Shown here in pieces: positions 26,127 to 34,596 of a stretch of DNA of 64,000 nucleotides. Below the pieces are notes generated by a model. That model was not told where the DNA came from. It did no database searches and was given only the letters and a program-made list of their open reading frames with translations. Source of the DNA: Streptomyces griseoviridis (GTDB lineage Bacteria; Actinomycetota; Actinomycetes; Streptomycetales; Streptomycetaceae); assembly GCF_005222485.1 (NCBI RefSeq), contig NZ_CP029078.1, forward strand, positions 2,818,001 to 2,882,000, read 5' to 3'. The position numbers and the translations under genes were made by a program. The stretch's first letter is position 1, and each line of letters opens with the position of its first letter.

Positions 26127-27746
26127 TCAGATGTGACCGGGTCCCATGCCCGCGTCCGCGTTCACCCCGCGCTTGGTGAGCAGCGCGACGAAGACGGCGA
26201 CCACCGCGACCCCGGCGGCGACGAGCGAGGCGAGGCCCATGCCGGAGATGAACGTGTCGTGCGCGACGTCGGTGACCTTCGCGACCATCGCCTCGGGCAT
26301 CCCCTTGGAGACCGGCGCCACCCCGACCTGGACGGCCTCGGACGCCTGGGCGAGCTGGGCGGGGGTGAGCGGCGGGAGTCCCGCGTCCTTCCAGTTGCCG
26401 GCCAGGTCGCTGTCCACCTTGGAGACCATGACGGCGCCGAGGACGGCGGTGCCGAGGCTGCCGCCGATCTGCATGGCGGCCTGCTGGAGACCGCCGGCCA
26501 CGCCGGACAGCTCCATCGGCGCGTTGCCCACGATGACCTCGGTGGCGCCGACCATGACGGGCGCGAGGCCGAGGCCGAGCAGCGCGAACCAGAGCGACAT
26601 GACGCCGCTGCCGGTGTCCGTCTGGAGCGTCGACATGCCGTACATGGCGAGCGCGGTGGCCGCCATGCCGCCGGCCAGCGGGACGCGCGGGCCGAGCTTG
26701 CCGATCAGGAAGGCGGCGAGCGGCGAGCCGACGATCATCATGCCGGTGAGCGGCAGCAGGTGCAGTCCGGCGTCGATCGGGCTCATGCCGTGCACGTTCT
26801 GGAGGTAGAACGTGACGAAGAACAGGCCGCCCATGAACGCGATGGCCATCAGGACCATCAGCACGACACCGGCCGACAGCGGCACCGAGCGGAACAGCCC
26901 GAGCGGGATCAGCGGCTCCTTGACCTTCGTCTCCCAGAGCGCGAACAGCGCGAAGCAGAGGACGGACGCGGCGATGAACGCCCATGTCCTGCCGTCGCCC
27001 CAGCCCCAGGCGGGCGCCTTGATCAGGGCCCAGACCAGGCAGAACATCGCGACCGAGAGGAGGGCGATGCCGAGCACGTCGAAGGAGCGCGGGGCGTTCT
27101 CGGCGCGGTGGTCGAGGAGGATCACCAGGCCGAGCAGGACGGCGAGGAGGCCGACCGGCACGTTGATGAAGAACACCGACTGCCAGTTGACGTGCTCGAC
27201 GAGGACACCGCCGAGGATCGGGCCGCCCGCGGTGGAGGCGCCGATGACCATGCCCCAGATGCCGATCGCCGTGTTGAGCTTCTCGGCGGGGAAGGTGGCG
27301 CGCAGCAGGCCGAGCGCGGCGGGCATCAGCAGCGCGCCGAACACGCCCTGCAGGACCCGGAAGGTGACGACCAGCGGGATGCTGTCGGAGAGCCCGATGG
27401 CGCCGGACGCGGCGGCGAAGCCGACCACGCCGATGAGGAAGGTCTGCCGGTGGCCGAAGCGGTCACCGAGCTTGCCCGCGGTGATCAGGGCGACGGCCAG
27501 GGCGAGGAAGTAGCCGTTGGTGATCCACTGGACGTCCGCGAAACTGGCGTTCAGGTCGTCCTTGATGGCCGGGTTGGCGATGGCCACGATGGTGCCGTCG
27601 AGGGCCACCATCATGACCCCGACGGCGACGGTTATGAGCGTGAACCAGGGGTGGCCGCGCAGCCCGGAGGCGGGCGAGCCTCCCGACGGGGCTGCCGGGG
27701 CCCCGTCCCCCGGCCCCGCAGTCTCGATGGTGGTCTGACTAGTCAT
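26127..27746 (-). CDS. DHA2 family MFS drug efflux transporter
   Basis: A 539-residue, 14-helix major facilitator. The motifs ALDGTIVAIANPAI (motif D-like), GKLGDRFGHRQTFLIG (motif A) and LGLLRATFPAEKLNTAIGIWGMVIGASTAGGPILGG (motif C) place it in the EmrB/QacA drug:H+ antiporter family. It probably exports toxic small molecules. It is divergent from a TetR gene in a 66-bp shared promoter region and is probably repressed by it. The start is leaderless: -35 TTGTCA, -10 TAGCCT, then 7 nt to ATG. Confidence 0.95.
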   Translation of the reverse strand: MTSQTTIETAGPGDGAPAAPSGGSPASGLRGHPWFTLITVAVGVMMVALDGTIVAIANPAIKDDLNASFADVQWITNGYFLALAVALITAGKLGDRFGHRQTFLIGVVGFAAASGAIGLSDSIPLVVTFRVLQGVFGALLMPAALGLLRATFPAEKLNTAIGIWGMVIGASTAGGPILGGVLVEHVNWQSVFFINVPVGLLAVLLGLVILLDHRAENAPRSFDVLGIALLSVAMFCLVWALIKAPAWGWGDGRTWAFIAASVLCFALFALWETKVKEPLIPLGLFRSVPLSAGVVLMVLMAIAFMGGLFFVTFYLQNVHGMSPIDAGLHLLPLTGMMIVGSPLAAFLIGKLGPRVPLAGGMAATALAMYGMSTLQTDTGSGVMSLWFALLGLGLAPVMVGATEVIVGNAPMELSGVAGGLQQAAMQIGGSLGTAVLGAVMVSKVDSDLAGNWKDAGLPPLTPAQLAQASEAVQVGVAPVSKGMPEAMVAKVTDVAHDTFISGMGLASLVAAGVAVVAVFVALLTKRGVNADAGMGPGHI

Positions 27747-27812
27747 GTGTTCGAGGCTAGTGACAGCCTCTGACAATTGACAAACCAATTCACAAGTCAG
27801 TAACTGACTCGT
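27747..27812. promoter_or_regulatory. Back-to-back promoters and TetR operator candidate
   Basis: Plus strand: TTGACA (27777-27782), 18 bp, TAACTG (27801-27806), ATG 27813. Minus strand: TTGTCA (27783-27778), 18 bp, TAGCCT (27759-27754), ATG 27746. The -35 boxes overlap. AGTCAGT-A-ACTGACT (27795-27809) covers the TetR -10 and GAGGCT-N6-AGCCTC (27753-27770) covers the MFS -10. Confidence 0.75.
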
Positions 27813-28439
27813 ATGGAAACGTTGCGCGAACGCAAGAAGCAGCGCACCCGGGACGCCCTCCTGCGGACCGCCGTCGAGATGTTCGTCGAACGGGGGTACG
27901 ACGGCACCACGGTGGACGACATCGCCGATGCCGTGGACGTCTCGCCGCGCACCTTCTTCCGCTACTTCGCGGGCAAGGAGGAGGCGGCCCTCGCGCTGGA
28001 GGAGCTGGCGGTCGCCCGGTACCTGGGGGCGGTGCGCGCCCGCCCGGCCGCGGAGGCGCCGATGGTCGCGCTGCGCCGGGCGGTGCTGGAGAGCTGGGAC
28101 ACCCTGCACGAGGTGATCGAGTCCGTCGTCCCGGTCGAGGCGTTCGTCGGCATGCACCGGGTGATCGAGTCGACGCCCGTGCTGCTCGCCGCCCATCTGC
28201 GGCGCAACGCCGAGACCGAGGAGACCATCGCGCGGATGCTGGCCGAGCGGGAGGGCCTCGACGTGGACACCGACCCGCGCCCGCGGCTCGCGGTGGCGGT
28301 GTTCGGCGGGGTGATGCGGGTCACGGAGCAACGGTGGAGCGCGTCGGGGGACTTCAGCCTGGAGGGGATGCGGGCGCTGACGATCGCGTACCTCGACCAG
28401 GTGGGGCCCGCGCTGGCCGGCAACTGGCGGGCGCGCTGA
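27813..28439 (+). CDS. TetR family regulator
   Basis: A 208-residue repressor: ERKKQRTRDALLRTAVEMFVERGYDGTTVDDIADAVDVSPRTFFRYFAGKEE is the TetR helix-turn-helix, followed by a ligand-binding domain. It is divergent from the DHA2 transporter, so it probably represses the pump and itself. Leaderless start 6 nt after TAACTG. Confidence 0.95.
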   Translation: METLRERKKQRTRDALLRTAVEMFVERGYDGTTVDDIADAVDVSPRTFFRYFAGKEEAALALEELAVARYLGAVRARPAAEAPMVALRRAVLESWDTLHEVIESVVPVEAFVGMHRVIESTPVLLAAHLRRNAETEETIARMLAEREGLDVDTDPRPRLAVAVFGGVMRVTEQRWSASGDFSLEGMRALTIAYLDQVGPALAGNWRAR

Positions 28440-28541
28440 GGCGCTTGCGGGCGCCGGGAGGTCAACGCCCCCTTTATCGAAACGTGATCCGCGTCACTCG
28501 ACTCGTCCGAGACCCTCCCGTTCTCCTAGTGTGTCCTCCCA

Positions 28542-29759
28542 GTGACTTCCTTCGACACCTCCCCGCAACTGAACGTCTGGCGCGCGCTGCTCGCGCTGGC
28601 CGTGGTGTTCGTGATGCTGGCGACCACCGGCTGGACGGCGCTGCGCGCCCACCCGGACTCGGCGCCGCTGCGCGTCTCGCTCTCCTCCTGGGAGCACGGC
28701 CGGCTGCACGGCCACCGGCTGCCCGACCCGGACGCCGCCCCCGCCCGGCTCGCCCGCTTCTTCGCCGGGCTCACCGCGCGGGAGCGGCTCTCGCTCGCGC
28801 ACCGCTACCCGCTCGCCGTCGGCAACATGAACGGCGCCCCGGCCGCCCTGCGCTACCGGGCCAACCGGATCGCGCTCACCGAGCAGCGCGACACCGAGCG
28901 CGCCCGGACGCACGACAGCAGGCTCTCGCCCGCGGGCCAGCAGTTGGCGGGCCGCCGGATGCACCGCTACGAGGCGCTCCTCGCGCCGGGCCGGCAGATC
29001 CTCGCCTTCGACCCGCAGGGCGCGGGCCGGGTGGCCGAGGTGTTCGGGGACCTGCCGAGGGCCGAGCGGATCTCGGTCGTGGTGCCCGGCGTCGACACCG
29101 ACCTGCTCACCTTCCAGCGGACCTCCCGCCGCTACACCGCGCCGGTCGGCATGGCGACGTCGCTGTACGCGGCCGAGCGGGCGGCGAGCCCCTCGACCCG
29201 TACCGCGGTGATCGCCTGGGCCGACTACACGGCTCCGGCGGGCCTCGGCATCGACTCGGCCACGGCGATGCGCGCCGAGGACGGCGCGATCCGGCTGAAC
29301 GCCCTGGTGCGGGGGCTGCCCGGCCGCGCGCCCGTCTCGCTGTTCTGCCACAGCTACGGCTCCGTGGTGTGCGGGGTCGCCGCGCACGCGCTGCCGCGCC
29401 GGGTGGCCGACCTGGCGGTGGCGGCGAGCCCCGGCATGCGGGTGCGGAACGCCGCGCACCTGCGGACCTCCGCCCAGGTGTGGGCGATGCGGGACGCGGA
29501 CGACTGGATCCAGGACGTGCCGTATCTGGAGGTCGGCGGGTTCGGCCACGGGGCGGACCCGGTCTCGGCGGCGTTCGGCGCGCGGGTGCTCTCGGCGCAC
29601 GGCGCGCGGGGACACAGCGGGTATTTCGAACCTGGCACGGAGAGCCTGCGCAACTTCGCCGAGATCGGCGTCGGCGCGTACGGCTCGGTGCGCTGCGCCC
29701 GGCAGGATCGGGCGTGCGACACGGAACTGTCCGGCATGACGGCGGCGGGACGCGCGTAG
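28542..29759 (+). CDS. DUF1023-type alpha/beta hydrolase, membrane-anchored
   Basis: A 405-residue protein. An N-terminal hydrophobic segment (WRALLALAVVFVMLATTGW, about 13-31) suggests anchoring with an extracytoplasmic body. Residues 90-130 are charged helix. The C-terminal half is an alpha/beta hydrolase: VVVPGVDTDLLTFQR, nucleophile elbow FCHSYGSVVCG (Cys in place of the usual first Gly), and late SGYFEPGTESLRNFA. This is the DUF1023 family; substrate unknown. GTG 28542 follows TAGTGT by 9 nt and lacks a good Shine-Dalgarno. Confidence 0.85.
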   Translation: MTSFDTSPQLNVWRALLALAVVFVMLATTGWTALRAHPDSAPLRVSLSSWEHGRLHGHRLPDPDAAPARLARFFAGLTARERLSLAHRYPLAVGNMNGAPAALRYRANRIALTEQRDTERARTHDSRLSPAGQQLAGRRMHRYEALLAPGRQILAFDPQGAGRVAEVFGDLPRAERISVVVPGVDTDLLTFQRTSRRYTAPVGMATSLYAAERAASPSTRTAVIAWADYTAPAGLGIDSATAMRAEDGAIRLNALVRGLPGRAPVSLFCHSYGSVVCGVAAHALPRRVADLAVAASPGMRVRNAAHLRTSAQVWAMRDADDWIQDVPYLEVGGFGHGADPVSAAFGARVLSAHGARGHSGYFEPGTESLRNFAEIGVGAYGSVRCARQDRACDTELSGMTAAGRA

Positions 29760-29824
29760 AGGCGCAGGAAGTGCGGTCCCCCGGAGTGGCGACGAAGGAG
29801 CGCGTCTTGCATACGATGAGCCGC

Positions 29825-30685
29825 ATGGGTGACGTGCTGGCCGGATTTCATGCCGCCTGGGAGTTCGAGTCCGACTCCCTGCTCATCCGTTACGAACGGG
29901 GGATTCGAACACCCAAGCTGTTCCAGGCGCTCGGGGAACGCCGGGTGCCGCTGGCCGCGCTGTCGGGCGTGAGCCTGACCCCGGGCAGGCGCGGCACGGT
30001 CGTGCTGCGGGCCGAGCCGAGGCCGGGCGCCGATCCGCTGATGGAGGCGGCGGCGGGACAGCTGAAGGACAGCAGCGATCCGTACCGGCTGGTGCTGCCC
30101 GCCGAGCGGGAGACGCTGGCCGAGTACTACGCCGACGAGCTGCGCGCCGGACTCCCCGACGACGGCGCCGAACCGGCCGAGCGGTTCCTGGTGGCGGCCC
30201 CCGAGACGCCGCGCCAGTTCAAGGCGTACGACGCGAAGGCCTCCTTCGACGGGCGGACGGTCACCTTCCGGTGGTTCTGGACGGGAGCGTCCTCGGCGAA
30301 GTGGAAGGCCGGCGACCAGACGTTCGCGGTGGCCGACCTGGCCGGCGTCGAGTGGCGCTCGCCCGAGGCGTTCGAGGGCCATCTGCGGCTGCTGGGCCGC
30401 GAACCGGTGGCGGGCGGCAGGCCGGCCCAGCCCGACCAGGACCCGGCCGCCGTGGTCTTCGGACTCGGCTACGGCCCGGTGCACGAGTCACTGCCGTTCG
30501 CCGCGGCGGTGCTGGCCGCGGCCAGGGCGTCGGGGACGGCGGTCCCCGTGCCCGCGGGACCGGCCCGGCGGGACCCCGCCGACATCGCCGAACGGATCAG
30601 GCACCTCGGGGAGTTGCACCAGGCCGGGCTGGTCACCGACGAGGAGTTCTCGGTGAAGAAGGCGGAGCTGCTCGCCGAGCTGTGA
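29825..30685 (+). CDS. DUF4429 domain protein with C-terminal SHOCT motif
   Basis: A 286-residue protein with two similar halves: FESDSLLIRYERGIR..PKLFQALGERRVPLAALSGV (1-130) and AYDAKASFDGRTVTFRWFWTG..ADLAGVEWRSPEAFEGHLRL (140-240), the DUF4429 repeat. It ends in IAERIRHLGELHQAGLVTDEEFSVKKAELLAEL, a SHOCT oligomerisation motif. Cytosolic, function unknown. The ATG 29825 follows TACGAT by 7 nt (leaderless); ATG 29816 in the same frame is less likely. The very long frame upstream belongs to the previous gene's shadow. Confidence 0.9.
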   Translation: MGDVLAGFHAAWEFESDSLLIRYERGIRTPKLFQALGERRVPLAALSGVSLTPGRRGTVVLRAEPRPGADPLMEAAAGQLKDSSDPYRLVLPAERETLAEYYADELRAGLPDDGAEPAERFLVAAPETPRQFKAYDAKASFDGRTVTFRWFWTGASSAKWKAGDQTFAVADLAGVEWRSPEAFEGHLRLLGREPVAGGRPAQPDQDPAAVVFGLGYGPVHESLPFAAAVLAAARASGTAVPVPAGPARRDPADIAERIRHLGELHQAGLVTDEEFSVKKAELLAEL

Positions 30686-30689
30686 GCGC

Positions 30690-31169
30690 TCAGACGGGTT
30701 CCCCGGCCTGCTCCGCCTCCCGCCCGTGCGCGCGGCCCGCGTCGGCGTAGAAGCTGATCTTGCGGTCCAGGACGGCCAGCGTGCCCTGGAGTTCGGCGAT
30801 CCGGTGCAGCACGTCCGTGCGGGTCGACTCCAGCAGGTCGAAGCGGGCGCCGAAGGTGTGATCGCCCTCCCTGACCAGCTCCGCGTAGCGCACCATGTCG
30901 GCGACCGGCATGCCGGTCAGCCGGAGCTTGCCGACCAGGTCGAGCCAGTCGAGGTCGCGGTTGCTGTACCGGCGCTGCCCGGTGTGGGAGCGGTCCACGT
31001 GCGGCATCAGACCGATCCGCTCGTACCAGCGCAGGGTGTGCGCGGTGAGGCCGGTGACGGCGACCACCTCGCTGATCGTGTAGCGGTCCTGTCCGTCGGG
31101 CAGCCGATGCGGGTGGGGCGGGGCACCGCAGGTGTCGGCCTCGGTCCGGGTGGTCTCCATCACCGTCAT
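30690..31169 (-). CDS. MerR family regulator
   Basis: A 159-residue regulator. The winged helix YTISEVVAVTGLTAHTLRWYERIGLMPHVDRSHTGQRRYSNRDLDWLDLVGKLRLTGMPVADM is canonical MerR; the C-terminal helix dimerises. No cysteine cluster is present, so a metal effector is unlikely. Leaderless start: TAGCGT then 7 nt to ATG 31169. Its own promoter has the 19-bp spacer typical of MerR-controlled promoters, so it probably activates itself. Confidence 0.92.
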   Translation of the reverse strand: MTVMETTRTEADTCGAPPHPHRLPDGQDRYTISEVVAVTGLTAHTLRWYERIGLMPHVDRSHTGQRRYSNRDLDWLDLVGKLRLTGMPVADMVRYAELVREGDHTFGARFDLLESTRTDVLHRIAELQGTLAVLDRKISFYADAGRAHGREAEQAGEPV

Positions 31170-31176
31170 ACGGTCC

Positions 31177-31207
31177 ACGCTATGGCCTTCGAGTGCACTC
31201 CAGGCAA
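31177..31207 (-). promoter_or_regulatory. 19-bp-spacer promoter with MerR dyad
   Basis: On the minus strand TTGCCT (31207-31202), 19 bp, TAGCGT (31182-31177). The spacer holds the perfect palindrome GAGTGCACTC (31191-31200), the position MerR regulators use to realign elongated promoters. Confidence 0.7.
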
Positions 31208-31266
31208 GCGGAACCGGCGATAAATCGGCAGGACGGCCGAGCCGCCGGCTGACTACCGTGCGGGAC

Positions 31267-31740
31267 ATGACCGTTGCACGACGAGCCCTGCCCGCGGACG
31301 CGCCCGAGGTGCTGCGGCTGCGCCAGGTGATGATCGACGAACTGGCGGGGAGCCCGGGACCGACGGGCTGGCACGACGCGGCCCTGCCCACGCTGCGCGC
31401 CCGGCTGGGCGAGGCGGACGGCACGTTCGCCGCCTTCGTCGTCGACTTCCCCGAACGGCCGGGCGCGCTGGCCGCGCTGGTCGCCGGGACGGTCGACTAC
31501 CGGATCGGCAAGGACAGCGACGGCGCGGACGGCCTCGTCGGATTCGTCTTCAGCGTCGCCACCGACCCGGACGCCAGACGGCGCGGCTACTCCCGCGCCG
31601 GGATGACGGCGCTCCTCGACTGGTTCCGCGAGCGCGGCGCCCGCCGGGTGCGGCTGACGGCGAGCCCCGCCGCCGCGCCGCTGTACGGGTCGCTGGGCTT
31701 CCTGCCCAAGCCCGACCCGTTGCTGGAGCTGCGGCTGTGA
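31267..31740 (+). CDS. GNAT family N-acetyltransferase
   Basis: 157 residues. The acetyl-CoA motif A is GLVGFVFSVATDPDARRRGYSRAGMTALLDWFRERGARRVRLTAS, followed by APLYGSLGF (motif B). Substrate unknown. TACCGT 31254-31259 lies 7 nt before the ATG (leaderless). It is divergent from the MerR gene, 97 nt away. Confidence 0.9.
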   Translation: MTVARRALPADAPEVLRLRQVMIDELAGSPGPTGWHDAALPTLRARLGEADGTFAAFVVDFPERPGALAALVAGTVDYRIGKDSDGADGLVGFVFSVATDPDARRRGYSRAGMTALLDWFRERGARRVRLTASPAAAPLYGSLGFLPKPDPLLELRL

Positions 31741-31758
31741 GCGCATAGGGTCGACGGC

Positions 31759-32589
31759 ATGTCGTTGCAGAGCCTCGCGCTGATCGAGAACTGGCCGGTT
31801 CCCACCGCCGCCGCGGGTGCCGTACGGGCCGACGGTACGGTCCTGGGCGGCCACGGGCCGCTCGGCCGGCGTTTCCCGCTGGCCTCGGTCACCAAGCCGC
31901 TCGCGGCGTACGCGGCGCTCGTCGCGTACGAGGAGGGGGCGATCGAGCTGGACGAACCGGCCGGGCCGCCCGGCGCGACCGTCCGCCATCTCCTCGCCCA
32001 CACGTCGGGACTGGCCTTCGACGAGCACCGGGTGACCGCACCGCCCGGCGAGCGGCGGCTGTACTCCAACGCCGGGTTCGAGCAGCTCGGCGAGCACATC
32101 GCGCGGGCCACCGAGATCCCGTTCGCCGAGTATCTGCGCCAGGCGGTGCTTGAGCCGCTCGGCATGGCGGACACCTCCCTGGACGGCTCGCCCGCGAAGG
32201 ACGGCGTCTCCACGGTCGAGGACCTGCTGCGGTTCGCCGCGGAGGTCCAGGCGCCCCGGCTGCTCGACCCGCGCACGGTGGCCGCCGCGATGACCGTGCA
32301 GTACCCGGGCACCAAGGGCGTCCTGCCGGGCTACGGCCACCAGAACCCCAACGACTGGGGTCTCGGCTTCGAGATCCGCGACAGCAAGTCCCCGCACTGG
32401 ACGGGCGGTTCGTCCTCGCCGCGCACCTTCGGGCACTTCGGCCAGTCCGGTACGTTCCTGTGGATCGACCCGGCCGCCGGGCTCGCCTGCGTCGCCCTCG
32501 CCGACCGCGCCTTCGGCCCCTGGGCGGCGGAGGTCTGGCCGCCGTTCACGGACGCCGTCCTCGCGGAGGCGGCCGCCGCGTCACGTTAG
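31759..32589 (+). CDS. Serine hydrolase, beta-lactamase/transpeptidase fold
   Basis: 276 residues, cytosolic since no signal peptide is seen. Catalytic SVTK (FPLASVTKPLAAY), YSN (RRLYSNAGFEQLG) and a late HFGQSG box match class C beta-lactamase-like esterases and DD-peptidases. Leaderless start: TAGGGT then 7 nt to ATG. It ends overlapping the convergent pirin stop codon by 4 bp. Confidence 0.92.
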   Translation: MSLQSLALIENWPVPTAAAGAVRADGTVLGGHGPLGRRFPLASVTKPLAAYAALVAYEEGAIELDEPAGPPGATVRHLLAHTSGLAFDEHRVTAPPGERRLYSNAGFEQLGEHIARATEIPFAEYLRQAVLEPLGMADTSLDGSPAKDGVSTVEDLLRFAAEVQAPRLLDPRTVAAAMTVQYPGTKGVLPGYGHQNPNDWGLGFEIRDSKSPHWTGGSSSPRTFGHFGQSGTFLWIDPAAGLACVALADRAFGPWAAEVWPPFTDAVLAEAAAASR

Positions 32590-33242
32590 GGCGCCATCTC
32601 CCACAGCAGCAGCTCCGCCGCCGTCACGGCGACCGCCTCGGACTCCTTGCCCTCCGTGATCCGCGCCGCGTCCCCGGGCCCCAACTCGACTCCGTCCAGG
32701 CGTACTTCGCCGCGCACCACGTGCGCGTAGAGGTACGCCGCACCGGGCACCGCCGTCCGCTCCCCCGCCACCAGCCGCCGCACGTGGAGCAGCGCGGCGG
32801 CCTCCGGGACGGCGTACGGGGTGGAGTCGGCGATGCCGCGCACGATCTCGTAGGCCGGGTCACCGCCGGGGTCGACCGGGGCCAGCCACATCTGGACGAA
32901 CACCAGCGGCTCGGGGCCGTCGTTGCGCTCCACGTGCCGCACCCCGGAGCCGGCGCTGAGCCGCTGCACGTCACCGGCGCGGACCGTGGTGCGGTGGCCG
33001 GCCGAGTCCCGGTGGGTCAGCTCGCCCGCCACCACCCACGTCACGATCTCGGTGTGGCTGTGCGGGTGCTCGTCGAACCCGGCGCCCGGCGCGAGCCGTT
33101 CCTCGTTGCAGGCGAGGACCGCGCCGAAGCGCAGATTGTCCGGGTCGTAGAACGGCCCGAAGGAGAGGGCGTGCCACGACTCCACGCCGTCCGGCGTGTC
33201 CTGGCCCCGATAGCGCTCCGCCGCGCGCCGCACATCCATCAC
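32586..33242 (-). CDS. Pirin family bicupin
   Basis: 218 residues. The N-terminal cupin has the metal site FDEHPHSHTEIVTWVVAGELTHRDS (His-x-His pair) and SAGSGVRHVERN. The C-terminal cupin is degenerate. Pirins may act as quercetinase-like dioxygenases or redox sensors. GTG 33242 precedes an in-frame ATG 33239. TACCGT (33255-33250) is 7 nt before the GTG, favouring a leaderless GTG start. Confidence 0.9.
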   Translation of the reverse strand: MMDVRRAAERYRGQDTPDGVESWHALSFGPFYDPDNLRFGAVLACNEERLAPGAGFDEHPHSHTEIVTWVVAGELTHRDSAGHRTTVRAGDVQRLSAGSGVRHVERNDGPEPLVFVQMWLAPVDPGGDPAYEIVRGIADSTPYAVPEAAALLHVRRLVAGERTAVPGAAYLYAHVVRGEVRLDGVELGPGDAARITEGKESEAVAVTAAELLLWEMAP

Positions 33243-33301
33243 GCACCCCACGGTAGACCCGGCGGCGCGCGGCGCCGTCGCGATGAGGCAGTCTTGTGCA
33301 C

Positions 33302-34507
33302 GTGCCCGAACCAGAAGCCCACGAGCCCGAAGCCGTCGCGCAAGGCGCCCATCCGCACCCCGCGACCCTGAAGCGTCTGGAGAAGTCCTCCGGACGTCTC
33401 GCCGCCCACGCCATCGCGCGCATGGACGAGACGCTGCCGTGGTACCGGGCGATGCCGCCGGAGAACCGGTCCTGGATCGGTCTGGTCGCGCAGGCGGGCA
33501 TCGCCGCGTTCACCGAGTGGTTCCGGCACCCCGACGCCCCGCAGGCCATCTCCACCGACGTCTTCGGGACCGCGCCGCGCGAGCTGACCCGGGCCATCAC
33601 GCTGCGCCAGACCGTGGAGATGGTCCGCACGACCATCGAGGTCATGGAGAGCGCCATCGACGAGGTGGCCGCCCCCGGCGACGAGAACGTGCTGCGCGAG
33701 GCGCTGCTCGTCTACGCGCGGGAGATCGCCTTCGCGACCGCGCAGGTGTACGCGCAGGCCGCCGAGGCACGCGGTGCCTGGGACGCCCGCCTGGAGTCGC
33801 TGGTCGTCAACGCCGTCCTCAGCGGTGAGGCCGACGAGGGCGCGGTGAGCCGGGCCGCCGCGCTCGGCTGGCACGCGCCCGAGCATGTCTGCGTGGTGCT
33901 GGGAACCGCCCCCGACGGCGACTCCGAGCTGACCGTGGAGGCCATCAGGCGGGCCGCCCGGCACGCCAAGCTCCAGGTGCTCACCGGTGTCCTCGGTGAC
34001 CGCCTGGTGGTGATCGCGGGCGGCAGCGACAATCCGCTCGCCGTCGCCAAGTCGCTGATCGGCCCGTACGCGGCCGGCCCCGTGGTCGCCGGGCCGGTGG
34101 TCCCCGACCTGCTGGCCGCGACCCGCTCCGCGCAGGCCGCCGCCGCCGGGCTCAAGGCGTGTTCCGCCTGGCAGGACGCGCCCCGGCCGGTGCTGTCGGA
34201 CGATCTCCTGCCGGAGCGCGCCATCGCGGGCGATCCGGGGGCCCGCCAGCAGTTGGTGGAGGAGATCTACAGACCGCTCGAAGAGGCGGGCTCGGCGCTC
34301 CTTGAGACGCTCGCCGTCTATCTCGAACAGGCGAGCAGTCTGGAGGGCGCGGCGCGGATGCTCTTCGTCCATCCGAACACCGTGCGCTACCGGCTCCGAC
34401 GGGTGACTGACGTCACCGGGTGGTCGCCTTCGGATGTACGTTCGGCGTTCACGCTGCGGATCGCGCTGATCCTGGGGCGTCTGGCCGATGGGGATCTACC
34501 GGCCTAG
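33302..34507 (+). CDS. fasR: FasR, activator of fatty acid synthase genes (PucR-like)
   Basis: About 401 residues. N-terminal regulatory region, central GGDEF-related CdaR/PucR fold, and a C-terminal PucR helix-turn-helix (LETLAVYLEQASSLEGAARMLFVHPNTVRYRLRRVTDVTGW). Its position directly before fabD matches FasR of Streptomyces coelicolor, which activates the fabD operon. The open frame starts at GTG 33296, but CAGTCT 33289-33294 is 7 nt before GTG 33302, supporting the later, leaderless start. An operator lies just downstream of its stop. Confidence 0.9.
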   Translation: MPEPEAHEPEAVAQGAHPHPATLKRLEKSSGRLAAHAIARMDETLPWYRAMPPENRSWIGLVAQAGIAAFTEWFRHPDAPQAISTDVFGTAPRELTRAITLRQTVEMVRTTIEVMESAIDEVAAPGDENVLREALLVYAREIAFATAQVYAQAAEARGAWDARLESLVVNAVLSGEADEGAVSRAAALGWHAPEHVCVVLGTAPDGDSELTVEAIRRAARHAKLQVLTGVLGDRLVVIAGGSDNPLAVAKSLIGPYAAGPVVAGPVVPDLLAATRSAQAAAAGLKACSAWQDAPRPVLSDDLLPERAIAGDPGARQQLVEEIYRPLEEAGSALLETLAVYLEQASSLEGAARMLFVHPNTVRYRLRRVTDVTGWSPSDVRSAFTLRIALILGRLADGDLPA

Positions 34508-34508
34508 T

Positions 34509-34531
34509 GTTTTGTCGGGGGTCCACAAAAC
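34509..34531. promoter_or_regulatory. FasR-type operator upstream of fabD
   Basis: GTTTTGT (34509-34515), 9 bp, ACAAAAC (34525-34531) is a perfect inverted repeat in an otherwise GC-rich region, about 65 nt before fabD. It matches the position of the known FasR site in the fabD promoter. Confidence 0.75.
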
Positions 34532-34596
34532 CCCCTGCCGTTCTTCGTCCCTGTCCCCACGGGCGGCCGTGCCCGTAACCAAGAGAGAGTGTGAGA

